Made by a program: the position numbers and the translations under genes | Shown: positions 46,420-58,578 of the stretch, piece after piece | Layout: each line of letters begins with the position of its first letter | Position numbering within the stretch: position 1 is the stretch's first letter | NCBI RefSeq assembly: GCF_019925205.1 | Contig: NC_083560.1 | Location: 19,487,145 to 19,551,144 of the forward strand | From: Metopolophium dirhodum | Taxonomy: Eukaryota; Arthropoda; Insecta; Hemiptera; Aphididae | Length of the DNA: 64,000 nt | Direction of reading: 5' to 3' | The notes under the pieces: generated by a model | Told to the model about the DNA's origin: nothing | Database searches by the model: none | The model's input: only the letters and a program-made list of their open reading frames with translations

Positions 46420-47390
46420 GTGGGCAAGTGGGTATTAATCTGCTATACAATAGATTACAAGTGGGTCACTGCAATGGATTGTGTTAAATTTGAATTCAAT
46501 GATATATTATAATTGTATAAGAAAAAAGATTCTGAGCGAAGACTATGATATAACAAATGATGATATTATTGTAAATAAAGTAATTTATATTATATAACAT
46601 GTACGTGGAAGCTTGTTTTAAATTTTCAAGAAATCTTGTACTAAATATTAAATCTTAGGTATCAAAACAAAAATTGTTATGAATTTGTAACTCAATATAA
46701 TTTGCACATTATTGTGAATTTTACGTATTTTGTCAAGATTTGAACATTAAATGCTTATAAAAAAAAAATGTGACGATGGATTATTAATATTTTTCAAATA
46801 TTATTGTATGACTATAATATGTCAGGTATACGTAATTTTTACAACTGTGAATGTGGAAACAGCTGGAAAACTATCGTTTACAGCACAGAGTTTGTTCATT
46901 GCAGATAATGTGTTACAAAATAATGGTATCAGAAAATTAAAACTATGTATTGACTCAGTAGAGCATCCTCCACTATACTATACAACTTTTGACGTTTATT
47001 ACGAAAGTGTCGCTTACAGAATGGATTTTTTTGTTTATAAAAATAAACTATCTGATAAGAAATCTTGTATTAAATTTTTAAATCTTTTTAGGAATTTCTA
47101 ACCCAAAATTATTTACACATTATCGAGAATTTTACATATTTTGTCAATGTATGAACTATAAATGATCATAAAAAAATTGTGACCCTGGATTTTTAAGATT
47201 TTTTATCTGTCTTAGAAACAATATATGAGGTGCATTCTATTATATTTTCAAGCTTTTTTACCCAACAAATAAAATGTTATTGATATTTATAGAATAAAAA
47301 CAAAAAATAAATATTTTATAATGTTATGGTGTATAAAAAATGCTAATATAAATGTTCAGTCAAAGTTGCATGTGTCATTTGTTTTAGAGT
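46420..47390 (+). repeat. Family Q repeat, copy in duplication unit 1
   Basis: Left end GTGGGCAAGTGGGTATTAAT, ATTCTGAGCG at about 46528, and ATGCTTATAAAAAAAAAATG at about 46752. The frame opening at 46751 and its twin at 49648 share an internal stretch (VYVIFTTVNVETAGKLSFTA and onward) that may be an insertion within Q; their starts are pure Q sequence. Confidence 0.75.
46823..47050 (+). other. Coding-like insert within family Q, copy 1
   Basis: In both copies of the recent duplication (here and 49720-49950) the Q repeat contains a segment with protein-like composition: VNVETAGKLSFTAQSLFIAD, then NVLQNNGIRKLKLCIDSVE and PPLYYTTF. It is absent from the other Q copies. Changes between the copies (His/Arg, Asp/Val, Ala/Phe) are non-synonymous, giving no sign of constraint. 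Origin unknown. Confidence 0.3.
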
Positions 47391-47611
47391 TATATACCAG
47401 CTATACACCATGTTTAATATAAATGAGGTTCGTGGTAATAATAAATAGGTTGCTTTAATGCAGTACTCATTTAAAATTTAAAATATATTTAAAATTGTAT
47501 TGTATTTAGAAAATAATATTATATATAAAATACTATGAATTTTTTATTCATTCTCATTAGGTAGATAGTACCTGTTTGCAGCATATTTTATATATCGCTT
47601 TTATATTGTCT

Positions 47612-47735
47612 GCTCGTCGGTGGCGCGGCGGTTGGCGGTGTCGGCGGCGGTGACATGGAAGGGGAAATTTGGGCGGCCATGTCTAGCCACCGCGCGTCGA
47701 CGGCTGCCGCACCGCGAACCCCTCACCCACCGTTA
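47612..47735. other. GC-rich, CpG-rich patch
   Basis: A sharply bounded patch with GGTGGCGCGGCGGTTGGCGG and CCACCGCGCGTCGACGGC in AT-rich DNA. On the minus strand it could encode MAAQISPSMSPPPTPPTAAP, a Pro/Ala-rich start, but the frame ends soon after. It could be a promoter-type CpG island or an exon fragment, or a small transposon piece. Confidence 0.3.
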
Positions 47736-47743
47736 AAAATTAA

Positions 47744-48030
47744 CTACTTTATGCTCTTTTTACCCTTTAAAATGCGAATTTCGAAAAATCCTTTCTTAGT
47801 GCGCCTATACATAAAGTAATAAGTACATTTACTGAAAATTTCATATCCATAGCTTCGGCAGTTCCGGCTAGGCGATGATGAATCACCCAGGACAAGTCTT
47901 TTTATATATACAGAAGATATATCGCTTAACAGCAAAGCGTTTGTGACATTCTCACCATCTGTAAACCAAAAGACACGCTTGTACGCACGAAATCGTAATT
48001 CTATCTTTTTACCAGACATTTAAAGAACAT
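47744..48030. other. Doubly open segment, also present at 45510-45610
   Basis: Minus strand: a 91-codon frame starts MSGKKIELRFRAYKRVFWFT. Plus strand: the same bases read ISLNSKAFVTFSPSVNQKTR to LPDI and a TAA. The duplicate at 45510-45610 keeps both readings, but the minus frame stops earlier there. Substitutions between copies are compatible with either strand. Whether either is a gene cannot be decided; no family recognised. Confidence 0.3.
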
Positions 48031-48439
48031 AATACTATGGTAACATTAATAATCTCAGAAGCTCGACGCTAAAGCTGGCAATGCTGGTAAGTTATATTAT
48101 ACCTACGTATTTTAACATTACCATAATATATTTCAGTTTATATTGATTCTATTCGGAATTTCGTCGTATTTCATTATTTCCGTACAAAATATATAACTAT
48201 ACCTACTTGAATATCAATCATTTTTTTTTTATCGCACGTAGCCTGTTATCAATTTATACTAAACACTCGTAAGATCTTGTTCCTAATAAATATAAGCATA
48301 CACATTATGAACGTTTAATTATACATATCAACTAAAACGAATAAAATAAATTCATTATAAATATTATTTCTATTAATTACTAGGCAGAGTCTACCTAGGT
48401 GACACCTAGATTTTATTAACTTATAATTTAATGACAGCT

Positions 48440-50285
48440 ATACAACATGTTTAATATAAATGAGGTTCGTGGTAATAATAAATAGGTTGCTTAAACGCAG
48501 TACCTAATTTAAAATTAAAAATATATTTAAAATTGTATTGTATTTAGAAAATAATATTAAATATAAAATAATATGCATTTCTTATACATTCTCATTAGGT
48601 AGATTGTATCCATTTGCAGCACATTTTATATATCGCTATACCGGTGGCCAATGTGTACATAACCGCCGCTAGTAAAAATGTTCCAAAAAACTAAAAATAT
48701 TAATTACTTTAATAACAATATCAAAAACATATTAGAGGGATGAAGAGGCCAAGCGAACTACGGAGTCGGCTCCGACGCGGAACGTCGCCGGTTCAAATCT
48801 TGACCACGGGTGGCATTTCTCTCAGGGCAAGCAACTGTCATGGCAGAAACCTACAATAGGTGCCCAATTTGAAATTCTGCCAAAACCAAACACACGTGTT
48901 TGCAAACAAACAGTGCCCTCCCTTATAAACAATAACAAACAAACAGCTAATGGCCATAGTTACCAGGCTTAATGATCAATAAAAAAAAAAAAAATATCAT
49001 CATGAAATAAATATAAAAAAATGTGGGCAAGTGACTAGATTTTGTTTTAAATACATATTATTATTTTTTATGATCTTTTTAGCTGTTTACTGTTTTTCTA
49101 ACATTATTTTATATTTACGTGTTGTTCTGATAACATTTATTATTGATGTCGATTACTAAAAATATCTAAAAGGAACACTCTATTGAAGCTCAATCAAACC
49201 ATATTTAATGTTTATACTTCCAAATTAACAGGCTGAATCAATTAGTAATCTACTTTTGAATTTAACTGTAATAAACGCATAAATGAGTAAAGTTAACAAC
49301 TAGCAATCTTAAAACAGTGGGCAAGTGGGTATTAATCTGCTATACAATAGATTACAAGTGGGTCACTGCAATGGATTGTGTTAAATTTGAATTCAATGAT
49401 ATATTATAATTGTATAAGAAAAAAGATTCTGAGCGAAGACTATGATATAACAAATGATGATATTATTGTAAATAAAGTAATTTATATTATATAACATGTA
49501 CGTGGAAGCTTGTTTTAAATTTTCAAGAAATCTTGTACTAAATATTAAATCTTAGGTATCAAAACAAAAATTGTTATGAATTTGTAACTCAATATAATTT
49601 GCACATTATTGTGAATTTTACGTATTTTGTCAAGATTTGAACATTAAATGCTTATAAAAAAAAAATGTGACGATGGATTATTAATATTTTTCAAATATTA
49701 TTGTATGACTATAATATGTCAGGTATACGTAATTTTTACAACTGTGAATGTGGAAACAGCTGGAAAACTATCGTTTACAGCACAGAGTTTGTTCATTGCA
49801 GATAATGTGTTACAAAATAATGGTATCAGAAAATTAAAACTATGTATTGACTCAGTAGAGCGTCCTCCACTATACTATACAACTTTTGTCGTTTATTACG
49901 AAAGTGTCTTTTACAGAATGGATTTTTTTGTTTATAAAGGTAAACTATCTGATAAGAAATCTTGTATTAAATTTTCAAATCTTTTAGGAATTTCTAACCC
50001 AAAATTATTTACACATTATCGAGAATTTTACGTATTTTGTCAATGTATGAACAATAAATGCTCATAAAAAAATTGTGACCCTGGATTTTTAAGATTTTTT
50101 ATCTGTCTTAGAAACAATATATGAGGTGCATTCTATTATATTTTCAAACTTTTTTACCCAAAAATAAAATGTTATTGATATTTATAGAATAAAAACAAAA
50201 AAAAATATTTTTAAAATATTATGGTGTATAGAAAATGCTAATATAAATGTTCAGTCAAAGTTGCATGTGTCATTTGTTTTAGAGT
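48440..50285. repeat. 2.9-kb-spaced direct duplication, copy 2
   Basis: Partner of 45615-47390. The left flank GTTTAATATAAATGAGGTTC at about 48448 also occurs at about 47410, at the junction just after copy 1, so unequal exchange between these flanks is a plausible origin. Confidence 0.9.
48735..48994 (+). mobile_element. tRNA-derived SINE (duplicate)
   Basis: Same element as at 45841-46098, copied with its flanks; B-box GGTTCAAATC at 48790-48799. It is not an independent insertion. Confidence 0.85.
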
Positions 50286-50590
50286 TACACCAAGAACCAA
50301 AGTCGATTAAGTCAAAAATTGATTTTGTGTAAAAATTCCCGTTTTTCCTTAATTTATCTTTTGTTTTTCACGGCATTTTTGAAAACTCCTGGGAACCGTT
50401 GACCCCCCTAAAGTACTGCTAGATTCAATTTCTTATCAGAAAAGATACCGTCGAAGAAAATCTAAGCAATTTTATTGTCCTAAAAGGTGATGACAGACAC
50501 GCACAAAAAAATGAAATAAAATAAAAAAACACACATCATTGTAAATTCAATAGGTACATCCGCTCATGCATCCGCTCAGAATCTAAAATA
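49310..50590 (+). repeat. Family Q repeat, near full length
   Basis: Runs from GTGGGCAAGTGGGTATTAAT (about 49318) through ATTCTGAGCG (about 49427), AAGGTGATGACAGACACGC (about 50486) and the right end CGCTCAGAATC (about 50573). It is longer than copy 1, which is truncated at 47390, and contains the coding-like insert at 49720-49950. Confidence 0.8.
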
Positions 50591-50882
50591 CTTCCGTCAT
50601 TAGGTTAGTAGGTACATGATATAAGTATATTATACTATTAAAATGAATAACCATATTATAATATATTATATAACATAATATTATAAATGCAAAGTTTTCG
50701 GAATAAATTGATTCAACGTAAATATATTTGAAATGTTATTGTGTAAATAATATAAGATTTATATAGTACCTAGCTATTATAACTTATAACATAATATTAT
50801 TATTAGTTTTTTTGTATTATTATTATTTCTATGGCACCTACTGAGTTTTATTCGTAAATACTTGAAAGTTGCAATGATAAAT
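50591..50882. other. AT-rich spacer
   Basis: TATAATA-rich sequence between a Q right end and block K. Nothing recognised. Confidence 0.4.
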
Positions 50883-52247
50883 TATTGAATTACATTTATA
50901 TCACATCAATACCTACTATTTATTTGAAAAAAGTTAGTTACATAAATTGAATTTCTAACGAGTGGTTAATTAATAATTAGTTGCAACTTAAAGTATTTAA
51001 ATTTAGAAAAATCTAAATGATATAAAATATTTGGGTATATAACTATACATACTCATTATATTATATAGTTACTAATAATTTGTTTACCTAATTAGAAATA
51101 GAAAATAAATAAATATTTTACAACTTATATAACAATCTGATAACTACTAATTAGTAATTAGTAATTATTATAATGAGTACTTCCTACCTGAAACGTAATT
51201 GAATTGGACTAAAAGTGTTTGTTTTAAATGGTCGTATTCAAACTTTCTTCGATTGGGATCCCGGCACGTTCCTATAGTTTTATATAGACGCTCAACCTCA
51301 GTAAAACGGAACCTTCATTACGCGGAAACGGAACGATTTTATAAGTTAAAGTTTTGCAAGTAAAAACCTTGCATGAACCGAAAAAATGACATGCGCATGT
51401 CAAATATAAACCAAAAATAAGGTATAAAATATAGATATGCCGATATGCGTTTGTACAATGTACATCAATTTTATTCTTGGATAAAGCGTCTTGCCATCCA
51501 AAACTTATTTTATCAAATTTAAAACTTGCTTGGCTCCCACCAAATACAACATCTTTAACTCAGCCTATGGACCAAGGTATAATTCATTGCGTTAAAATAT
51601 ATTACCGTCGTTTTCTCATGCAATCTTAGATTGCAAATATTGACCAAATAAATAGTATTTCGGAACTTTCAAATCGAAAAAAATCATCAGCATTGGACCT
51701 AGTGATGCGGGTTAGAGGAGGGACATAGGGATGATTCACTAATTGCGTTAAAAGTGTAGCCAAATTTTGACGGGCCTATATTTCGTGTTTGGTATTAGAA
51801 GTGAGAACACTATTTTTATTTCACATAAATTGTTAATTATGTGGTGAATGTGTCATATGAAGGAAATATATATAATAAAAGGTGGGAAAGTGGGAGAAAA
51901 TATCACAATATGCCGGAAAGTGAAAAGTGTGTTGTGCCTGTGTGATACATCGCCGATAATAAATAATTGTTGCACGATGGTAGAAATACGCTAAAAATTC
52001 AAATAATAATATATTGACAACAAAATGGTGCTTATCATAATATTAAGGTTAGTGGTGATAATATAAATATTATATAATATATTGCTAATCGACATAGGTA
52101 CGGCAATGACCGGTGAATCAGGCAAGGCCGCGCGGAAAAGCGATGGTTGCGAAACGCGACCTTGACCTGATCTTGGCGAAATTAGCTTATTCGGCATATT
52201 ATACATATTATTATTAATTGTGTATAGTCGGACAGTTTATCAACCCC
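50883..52247. repeat. Segmental duplication block K, right copy
   Basis: Direct match to 8443-9953. It lacks the pogo-type left terminus and has only one copy of the 517-base unit (51732-52247). Confidence 0.82.
51475..51715 (+). pseudogene. pogo/Tigger-like transposase fragment, duplicate
   Basis: Homologue of 9175-9425. The DNASCH motif reads DKASCH, and a TTT to TTA change creates an in-frame TAG at about 51628. The PMDQG motif is retained. Clearly dead, and somewhat more decayed than the left copy. Confidence 0.78.
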
Positions 52248-53398
52248 CAACACTAATAATAAAATAAATTACTTTGAATATTCAATATAACATGAAATAA
52301 TTTAGTAATTGATAAAATATAGGCTAATCGAGCGTCATCGCTCAATATCGTTGCTCCTGAGCAATGATTTACTATTGAATTCACTATTAATACATACTAC
52401 ATTACAGTTACTTATTGAATTACGAGGTACATTCCACGCCTACTGTAGTAGGTACCTTCTTAGTTCAGCAGAGCGGTTATATTTATAATATTATAGTTAT
52501 ACATTTGGTAGGTATTTATAAAAGCAGTATGTAGAAACATAATTTAATATTTTTTAAAACAATCACAAACATAACAAATTAGTCGGTAATAATCAAGTGC
52601 AATTTTTCGATTTAGTTCAGCAAATTTTACTTTGGTTTTTATACTTATTGGATCCAAATCGAAGAAAGTTTGAAAACCACCATTTAAAACAAACACTTTT
52701 AGTTATAATGGAGTGCCTATAACTAGTAACTACCTATCTACACTGTTTTGAGTTGTACCTACCTATATAAGTAGTGGAAATCGACCCATGAGTGATATTT
52801 AGAATTGAATTAACCTGTTTTATGCCTAAATGATTGATGGTATTTTATTTTATATAGTTAATGAAATGGTTTTACAATACCTAAAGATTTATTTGTAAAT
52901 AGTAAAAGAAGAATGGATTTCTGTTGTATAGTACACCATAATATTTATAACTTGAGAGTGAACATTTTTCTGGAGTGAGTGTGTTTAAAGGCATAGGTAT
53001 AGTATAAAAGTTGTCTGTCCGCATATTCCGGACCACGAGCCATTTTTTAAAATGAATGTATAGGAGTGGTCTGTCATTCTTTTATTACCTATCTATATGT
53101 ATTCAACACGCCCACTTAAACAGCCGATGACCAGCTAATGCACGCATGCACGATGCGTTCATTCGTGTATAATCTATTGTGTAAGCCTCGCCAGGACGTA
53201 TTCAAAAGCAGTTTCTGTTACGGGCGACGGCTCGTGCGTGACGACGCCACTTGTCCGTACTATGCCACACCCCGGAATTTGATGACGACACAAATATTTC
53301 ATAGTTAGGAAATATTTTTACGCTTTGTGGTTTATGGAATACGATTACATAACTGTTCAGGTTTCAATGACCTGCTTCAAATTTCGTTTGTTTTATTT
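52248..53398. other. Spacer with an inverted arm of block K
   Basis: 52581-52708 is the reverse complement of 8769-8894 and of 51205-51253, so K here is bounded by inverted repeats about 1.3 kb apart. The rest, including a GC-richer patch at 53105-53285 (CATGCACGATGCG, GCGACGGCTCGTGCGTGACG), holds no recognisable gene. Confidence 0.55.
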
Positions 53399-53402
53399 TT
53401 AA

Positions 53403-54149
53403 CACATTCGTGGACAGTTGAAATTCCCGGAGCGGAAATAAACTACTTATAAAAACGTACTTAATTATTACTGCTATAGCAGTAGTAATTTGGGTACTGC
53501 TATAGCAGCACTGTCCCACTACATTGTTGTTTACAACTACGTACATCACTGCGCTGCTATAGCAGTATGATTATATTTTTAAAATAATATAATAAAAATA
53601 ATGATTCAACTCAACCTGGTTTATTTTGTGTAATACATTTTGAAAAAGAATATTGTGACATAAAAAATAAACATAAAAATGTAGTCTTATATAAATTCAT
53701 ATTATCATAACATATTCAGACACCTATTACGTACGATGTTTATAATCGAACTGAATACTTACACGGACAACAATGCATTTCTATCGGTTATGGTTCGAAT
53801 ATATGGTGTAGACATTTATATATTGTGTTGTATCATTATAAAGCAATAATGATATAGCTAAATTATAAATAATAATAATGATATCGAATATAGGGTTCAT
53901 GGAAATACCAAAAAAAAAAAAACGATAAATAAAGCTAAAAATAACACATATATAATACAGTGCCCAATGCTCTGAAGTATTGCAGTGGGACAGTAAAACA
54001 TGCTCTTTCATATGAGACTATTGAAATTATTACTGCTATACCAGTACTGTGTTAATTTGAATGGTTTATATTCTACTGCTATAACAGTAGTGATATATGT
54101 ACATCAACTTTTGAAATTACTGCTATAGCAGTAGCTGTCCACGAATGTG
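53403..54149. mobile_element. piggyBac-type MITE, 747 bp
   Basis: The perfect 15-bp terminal inverted repeat CACATTCGTGGACAG is flanked on both sides by TTAA (53399-53402 and 54150-54153), the piggyBac target. Six copies of the 12-bp palindrome CTGCTATAGCAG or a one-base variant lie subterminally: 53471, 53497 and 53554 on the left; 54033, 54076 and 54120 on the right. A further inverted pair, CTGTCCCACT/AGTGGGACAG, lies inside. No transposase. The open frames inside are chance. Confidence 0.92.
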
Positions 54150-54153
54150 TTAA

Positions 54154-56929
54154 GATATAGGTACTTCTGAAAGTTTCCGCTTAGTTAAGGTACTATGTAT
54201 GACGTAGGTACTACGTACTACAGTGCTGAAATTTATCATATCTTACACCACTGCCCCAAAATTATTATGTATTATCCAAATAGATATACATGTATAAATA
54301 TAATTTAACAATGACTTAAGTCGAGGTCTATAGGTCAATGTTTTATCAGCAGACTTTTTCAGTTTTTTACGTCGCGAAGATGGATTACGCAAATTATATA
54401 TACAATATAACTAAATTAAAATGTTGATTTTTACCAGTTAGATAAAGGTACATAGATTTAGCGTTAAGCATCACTGGTGATAATGTAGTATAGGGATTAA
54501 AAAATAAAAAATAGATACTTTATAATTATGTGATATATATAATATTTCTATACTTATCTAAAAACACAGGATAACTAGTGGCTACGGACGTATGGTATGT
54601 AGGTATGTTGGGTGATTCAATATACATAATATATACGCAATCCTTTTACACACAGTAAAAACAAAACAATATATTACCAGTGGCACCTTTGTCAGACATC
54701 ACAAAATAAAATCAAATCATAAACACATCAATACTTTAACATTACGTATTAACCGACGCATATCAAAAGAAGGGATTACAAAAAAATCATTCTAAATAAG
54801 GGTCTATCCCGGCGCTGTTCCTATAAATGGTAAGAACGTAAGAATGACTAAAATAATGTTTAACTCGGGTTATCAAGTCGGAAACACTTTTATTGTGTTA
54901 AAATAAACATAAATAAAACAATTAGCAAATTCTTATCGCCTAGCCCGTACTACGATCGGCGTTTCACACGCACGTCGTACCTACGTCCTCGACGAATCAC
55001 TCAGCGGCAACAGGGGTCCCCGTGCCTGCGCGTAACGCGGTGTAATATAGGAAATATTATTATTGTCGCCTCAGCACATATTGCTTCGCTGGCCTGACCT
55101 ATGTCAATAATTTACAATTTAAAATATTCCCACCTATAATACATATATATTAAATAATTTTGTTTTGACGACTGTCTGCAATATACGACAGGTCATACAC
55201 AATCGTCGTGTCAGACTATCTTTTACACAAGGGGATATCCGATGCACAACGTCCATGCCAGTATAATATGCACTTCGACAATAATTTTGTGATTTAAAGC
55301 GAGTGCGTTCATACCTATATTATGTACGTACATTGAGTTATTCCAGAATTCCGTATGAGTGTAGGCTGTCTAAATTAATTATCTCGTATCATCGAATTCA
55401 CCTTGTTAATTATTCATTCACTATCTATTAATCTATTCACTTTTTGCAATATATAAGGTTCTATACCTACTATTATATTACTATCATCGTATTATAGGCC
55501 AGTTATAGTATTATTAGTTATTACTTATTACACAGTTATACAATTGTCTATTTAGAATATAATATGTGTAAAAAATAAATTCTCATTAACGTAGATTACA
55601 TTCGTTTTAAAATATTGACTATAATATATACTCTTGCTACGCGAATGTATAGGAATTTGAGAGCAAACGATAATTTAGTCACGTCCCAAATCATAGGTTT
55701 CAAACAAATTCATATAATTTTTGTGTTTGAATCACATGGATATCATACATACAACTAAGGAGAAAATTATCTCTTAATATATCAAGTGTTAAAAAATATA
55801 CAAATCAAAACACCTAATATATACGTATTTACGCCGCAGTGACTTCGAGCATTGAACTCAACCCCGTATCCACGAATGCAACTACTTGAGCTCAAGTAAA
55901 TGAATTATGATATTTCATAATATTATATATATTGTAAATATACATACTTATAACTTATAAGATATGTATTAATATATATATACATTTAATAAATAAAACC
56001 AGAACGAGTAAACACATAATGTTCATCCATAATAATATATTATATGTTTTATTACGTAAACCTAACCTAGCTCGTCGACATAGGCGTAACTAGTGCTGGA
56101 CTTGTGGTAGTCTCTTGCTAAGTCCCTCCGACATGTATTTTAGCCCCCTGTCATAATTCCACTTTTTTAAACTTAAATTTAAAATATCGTTTTATTTTTT
56201 TATTAATATCTTGAAAAAATGTATTTGTTTTGGTTATCATACTATGTCATTGTATGTAATGACTAGGGCTAGGATTTATATGTTATAAAATATGCATTTT
56301 ATTTACCAAAGTATGCAAAAATATGCAAAAACAATTTTTTATACATTTTTTACATAATATATAAATGTCTTGAATCCACACGAATGATTATGTTAATAAT
56401 ATGCACGTACTATATACACACAAATAGTTTTTTATTCAGAAAATATATTAATTCAAATTATGGTCCGTCATTGTTGCATCAAGAATATCAGAAGCACGGG
56501 TGATACAGTAAGATACATAATATTATCATTCTTACCAATAAATTATGTTAGTTAAAAATATTTTATATTTAAAATTGTTTTTATAAAATCGGGATCTGTT
56601 TAACTTAACTGCTTACTGCAGTAGTAGAATAAAAATATAGCAAAGTATAGTTTTACTGTGTACGGTTCATAAGAGATATGGTTGATAAATAGAATTAAGT
56701 CGATGATCCGCTCGAATTATTAAGTATAAATATCCGCACATTTACGCATCACACGACGTAGGTACTAATGAAATAATTCTTTGCTGTCTCACTGTATAAC
56801 AATGGTTAGGTTAAAAAATAAATAATGGTGATTACGATTAACGATGACGATGACCGGACGACAATCGCTGTTCCTGCGCCCTGCCGGTCATAAAGGGACT
56901 TTTTTGCTAAAAATAGAATCAGATTTTTA
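54154..56929. other. AT-rich stretch without a supported gene
   Basis: A GC-richer patch at 54930-55080, with an AATAAAAGTG on the minus strand near 54890, could be an LTR fragment but has no partner. ATAGGCGTAACTAGTGCTGG at about 56080 and TAGGGCTAGGATTTATATG at about 56265 resemble DNA-transposon ends. The rest is low complexity. Confidence 0.45.
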
Positions 56930-57358
56930 TATAATCTTCGTCCTTCTCTAAGTACAAACAATTAAAAGTAAGGTAAATCTTCTCAGGAAATGGAGTGTTC
57001 AATTAATTATAATTAACTGTATAAATGTATACTTCTGTTGGTAATTTAATTTAGCAAAATTATTACAATAAAAATTAATTTATTGTTACAATAAAATTCA
57101 TAAATGGGAGTTGTCGCCTCACGTTAGGTACTATAAAAAATTAAATCATTATACCTATTATGCAAAAAAATTATATTTTTCTCTTTAAAAACTGTTTTTT
57201 CTTTGTAATTTTAATCATTTGTTTTAAAAGTTTCAAACGAAACCATGTTTGATTAATTTAGATGTTTAAAAAATCTCAGCACTGCTTTGAACCGTAGGTA
57301 TTACTGTATTAGTGTATTACTCAATAATGAGGTACAATAATTTATAATATTCCTTATT

Positions 57359-57647
57359 GGGGGACGGAGTGGCCGAGCGGTATAATGCGTCGGTTGCGAC
57401 GCAGCCGAAGCCTGCCCGATTCCTTGGTCACGGGCGGAATTTTTCTTCGGGCAAGTCACGGTGTCCGGAGAACAAGTGCCGTCATCCCCCGCCAGGGCAT
57501 GGCAGATACCTACGGGTGCCTAATCAAAAACTCTGCCAAACCCAACACACACGGGTTTCCCCCCCCCCTCCTACTGACATTAAAACGTACAAAACCATAC
57601 AGCTAATGGCCATAGATGCCAGGCTTAAGATCAAAAAAAAAAAAAAA
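57359..57647 (+). mobile_element. tRNA-derived SINE, full length
   Basis: Perfect A-box TGGCCGAGCGG at 57370-57380, then TCACGGGCGGAATTTTTC, TACCTACGGGTGCCTAATC, CTCTGCCAAACCCAACACAC, AGCTAATGGCCATAGATGCC and poly(A). The B-box region is diverged. The flanks TTATTG on both sides could be a short target duplication. It shares its body with the SINEs at 45841 and 48735 but is more diverged. Overlapping open frames are not genes. Confidence 0.85.
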
Positions 57648-57984
57648 TATTTTTTATTGTTATCACCAATAGTATCTATTAAAAAAGTTACTCTTATTTC
57701 TATAGAAGTATTTTTTTTATTTACAATATGGTGGTAAATAGGTACACTATGCACGACAGCCAGACTGGAAAGCGGACTGCCGCGTTCGGTGTATTTTCAC
57801 GACGCGCCAAGGGCCATGTGTGTGAAGTTGGCCTCCCGATTTTGTCCGATTGATTCGAGAAATATGTCAATATTTTGCAAATTAATTGCAAATAATTGCA
57901 AATTGATTTTTAGAATTTGCAAATCAATATTTTATTTTGGCGAATTTTACCACTTTTAGAATCTATTTACAATTATTTGCAATT

Positions 57985-58390
57985 GATGTCACTGTAACGG
58001 ATGGTGTTAAATTTGAATTCAATGATATAATATCATTGTATAAGAAAAATGATTCTGAGCGAAAACAGTCAGTCAGCCTCTGATATACTAAGTATATTTA
58101 ATGATATTATTGTGAATAAAGTAATTTATATATAACCTATTTACGAGGAACCTTGTTTTAAATTTTCAATCCTTCGCTATAAAAATTTAACATTTTATAC
58201 ATTTTTAACTACAAAAATATTATTAAATTTTAAATTTGATAAATTTTGTCCGTAAACATCTCAAAAAGAGTCAAAATATTTTCAAAATGTTATGGCGTAT
58301 ACAAAACATAGTGACAGACACAAAAATAAAAAAAAACACACATCATTGTAAAATCAATACATTCATCACTCCGCTCAGAATCTAAAATGC
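57985..58390 (+). repeat. Family Q repeat, internally deleted
   Basis: Left part with GATTCTGAGCG (58050-58060) joins, after AAATTTTGTCCGTAAACATC, to the right end CCGCTCAGAATCTAAAA. There is no LINE at the site occupied in the left copy. Confidence 0.8.
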
Positions 58391-58404
58391 AATTCTACAC
58401 CTAA

Positions 58405-58578
58405 TGGATAATACAGTTATACATAATTGAGGGGGACATTCCAAAACGTTCTATTGCCAAAATTGACGAAATCGAGTTAGATATCGATTCTTATGGAAAA
58501 AGCAACGATACATGGATTGGCGTTGTCAGAATAGATAAAAACGTACTATTTCCTGGTAAAATCTGCGATTCAAAATGA
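58405..58578 (+). pseudogene. Coding-like segment E1, copy 2 (unknown protein)
   Basis: Frame and stop are conserved with 16814-16987. Reads IEGDIPKRSIAKIDEIELDI then DSYGKSNDTWIGVVRIDKNV to KICDSK and TGA. The Trp and the Gly-Val-Val-Arg core look protein-like; in the left copy this Trp is Ser. It could be an exon end. Unknown family. Confidence 0.38.

Larger units (their letters stand above)
45615..47390. repeat. 2.9-kb-spaced direct duplication, copy 1
   Basis: Nearly identical to 48505-50285, including a SINE and a long family Q copy. Only scattered substitutions are seen, far fewer than between D1 or D2 copies, so this duplication is recent. A third partial copy of its left edge (AGAAAATAATATTATATATA) lies at about 47508. 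Confidence 0.9.

Noticed and set aside
53364..54011. Frames inside the piggyBac-type element as a transposase
   Set aside because: They are about 60-76 codons, lack any DDD-type motif and read through the palindromic repeats.
54830..55080. LTR on the minus strand near the GC-rich patch
   Set aside because: Only an AATAAA-like signal and composition support it; no TG...CA boundaries, partner or coding interior.
57357..57754. Frames of 73-126 codons at the SINE
   Set aside because: They translate the SINE body and poly(A) tail on both strands.
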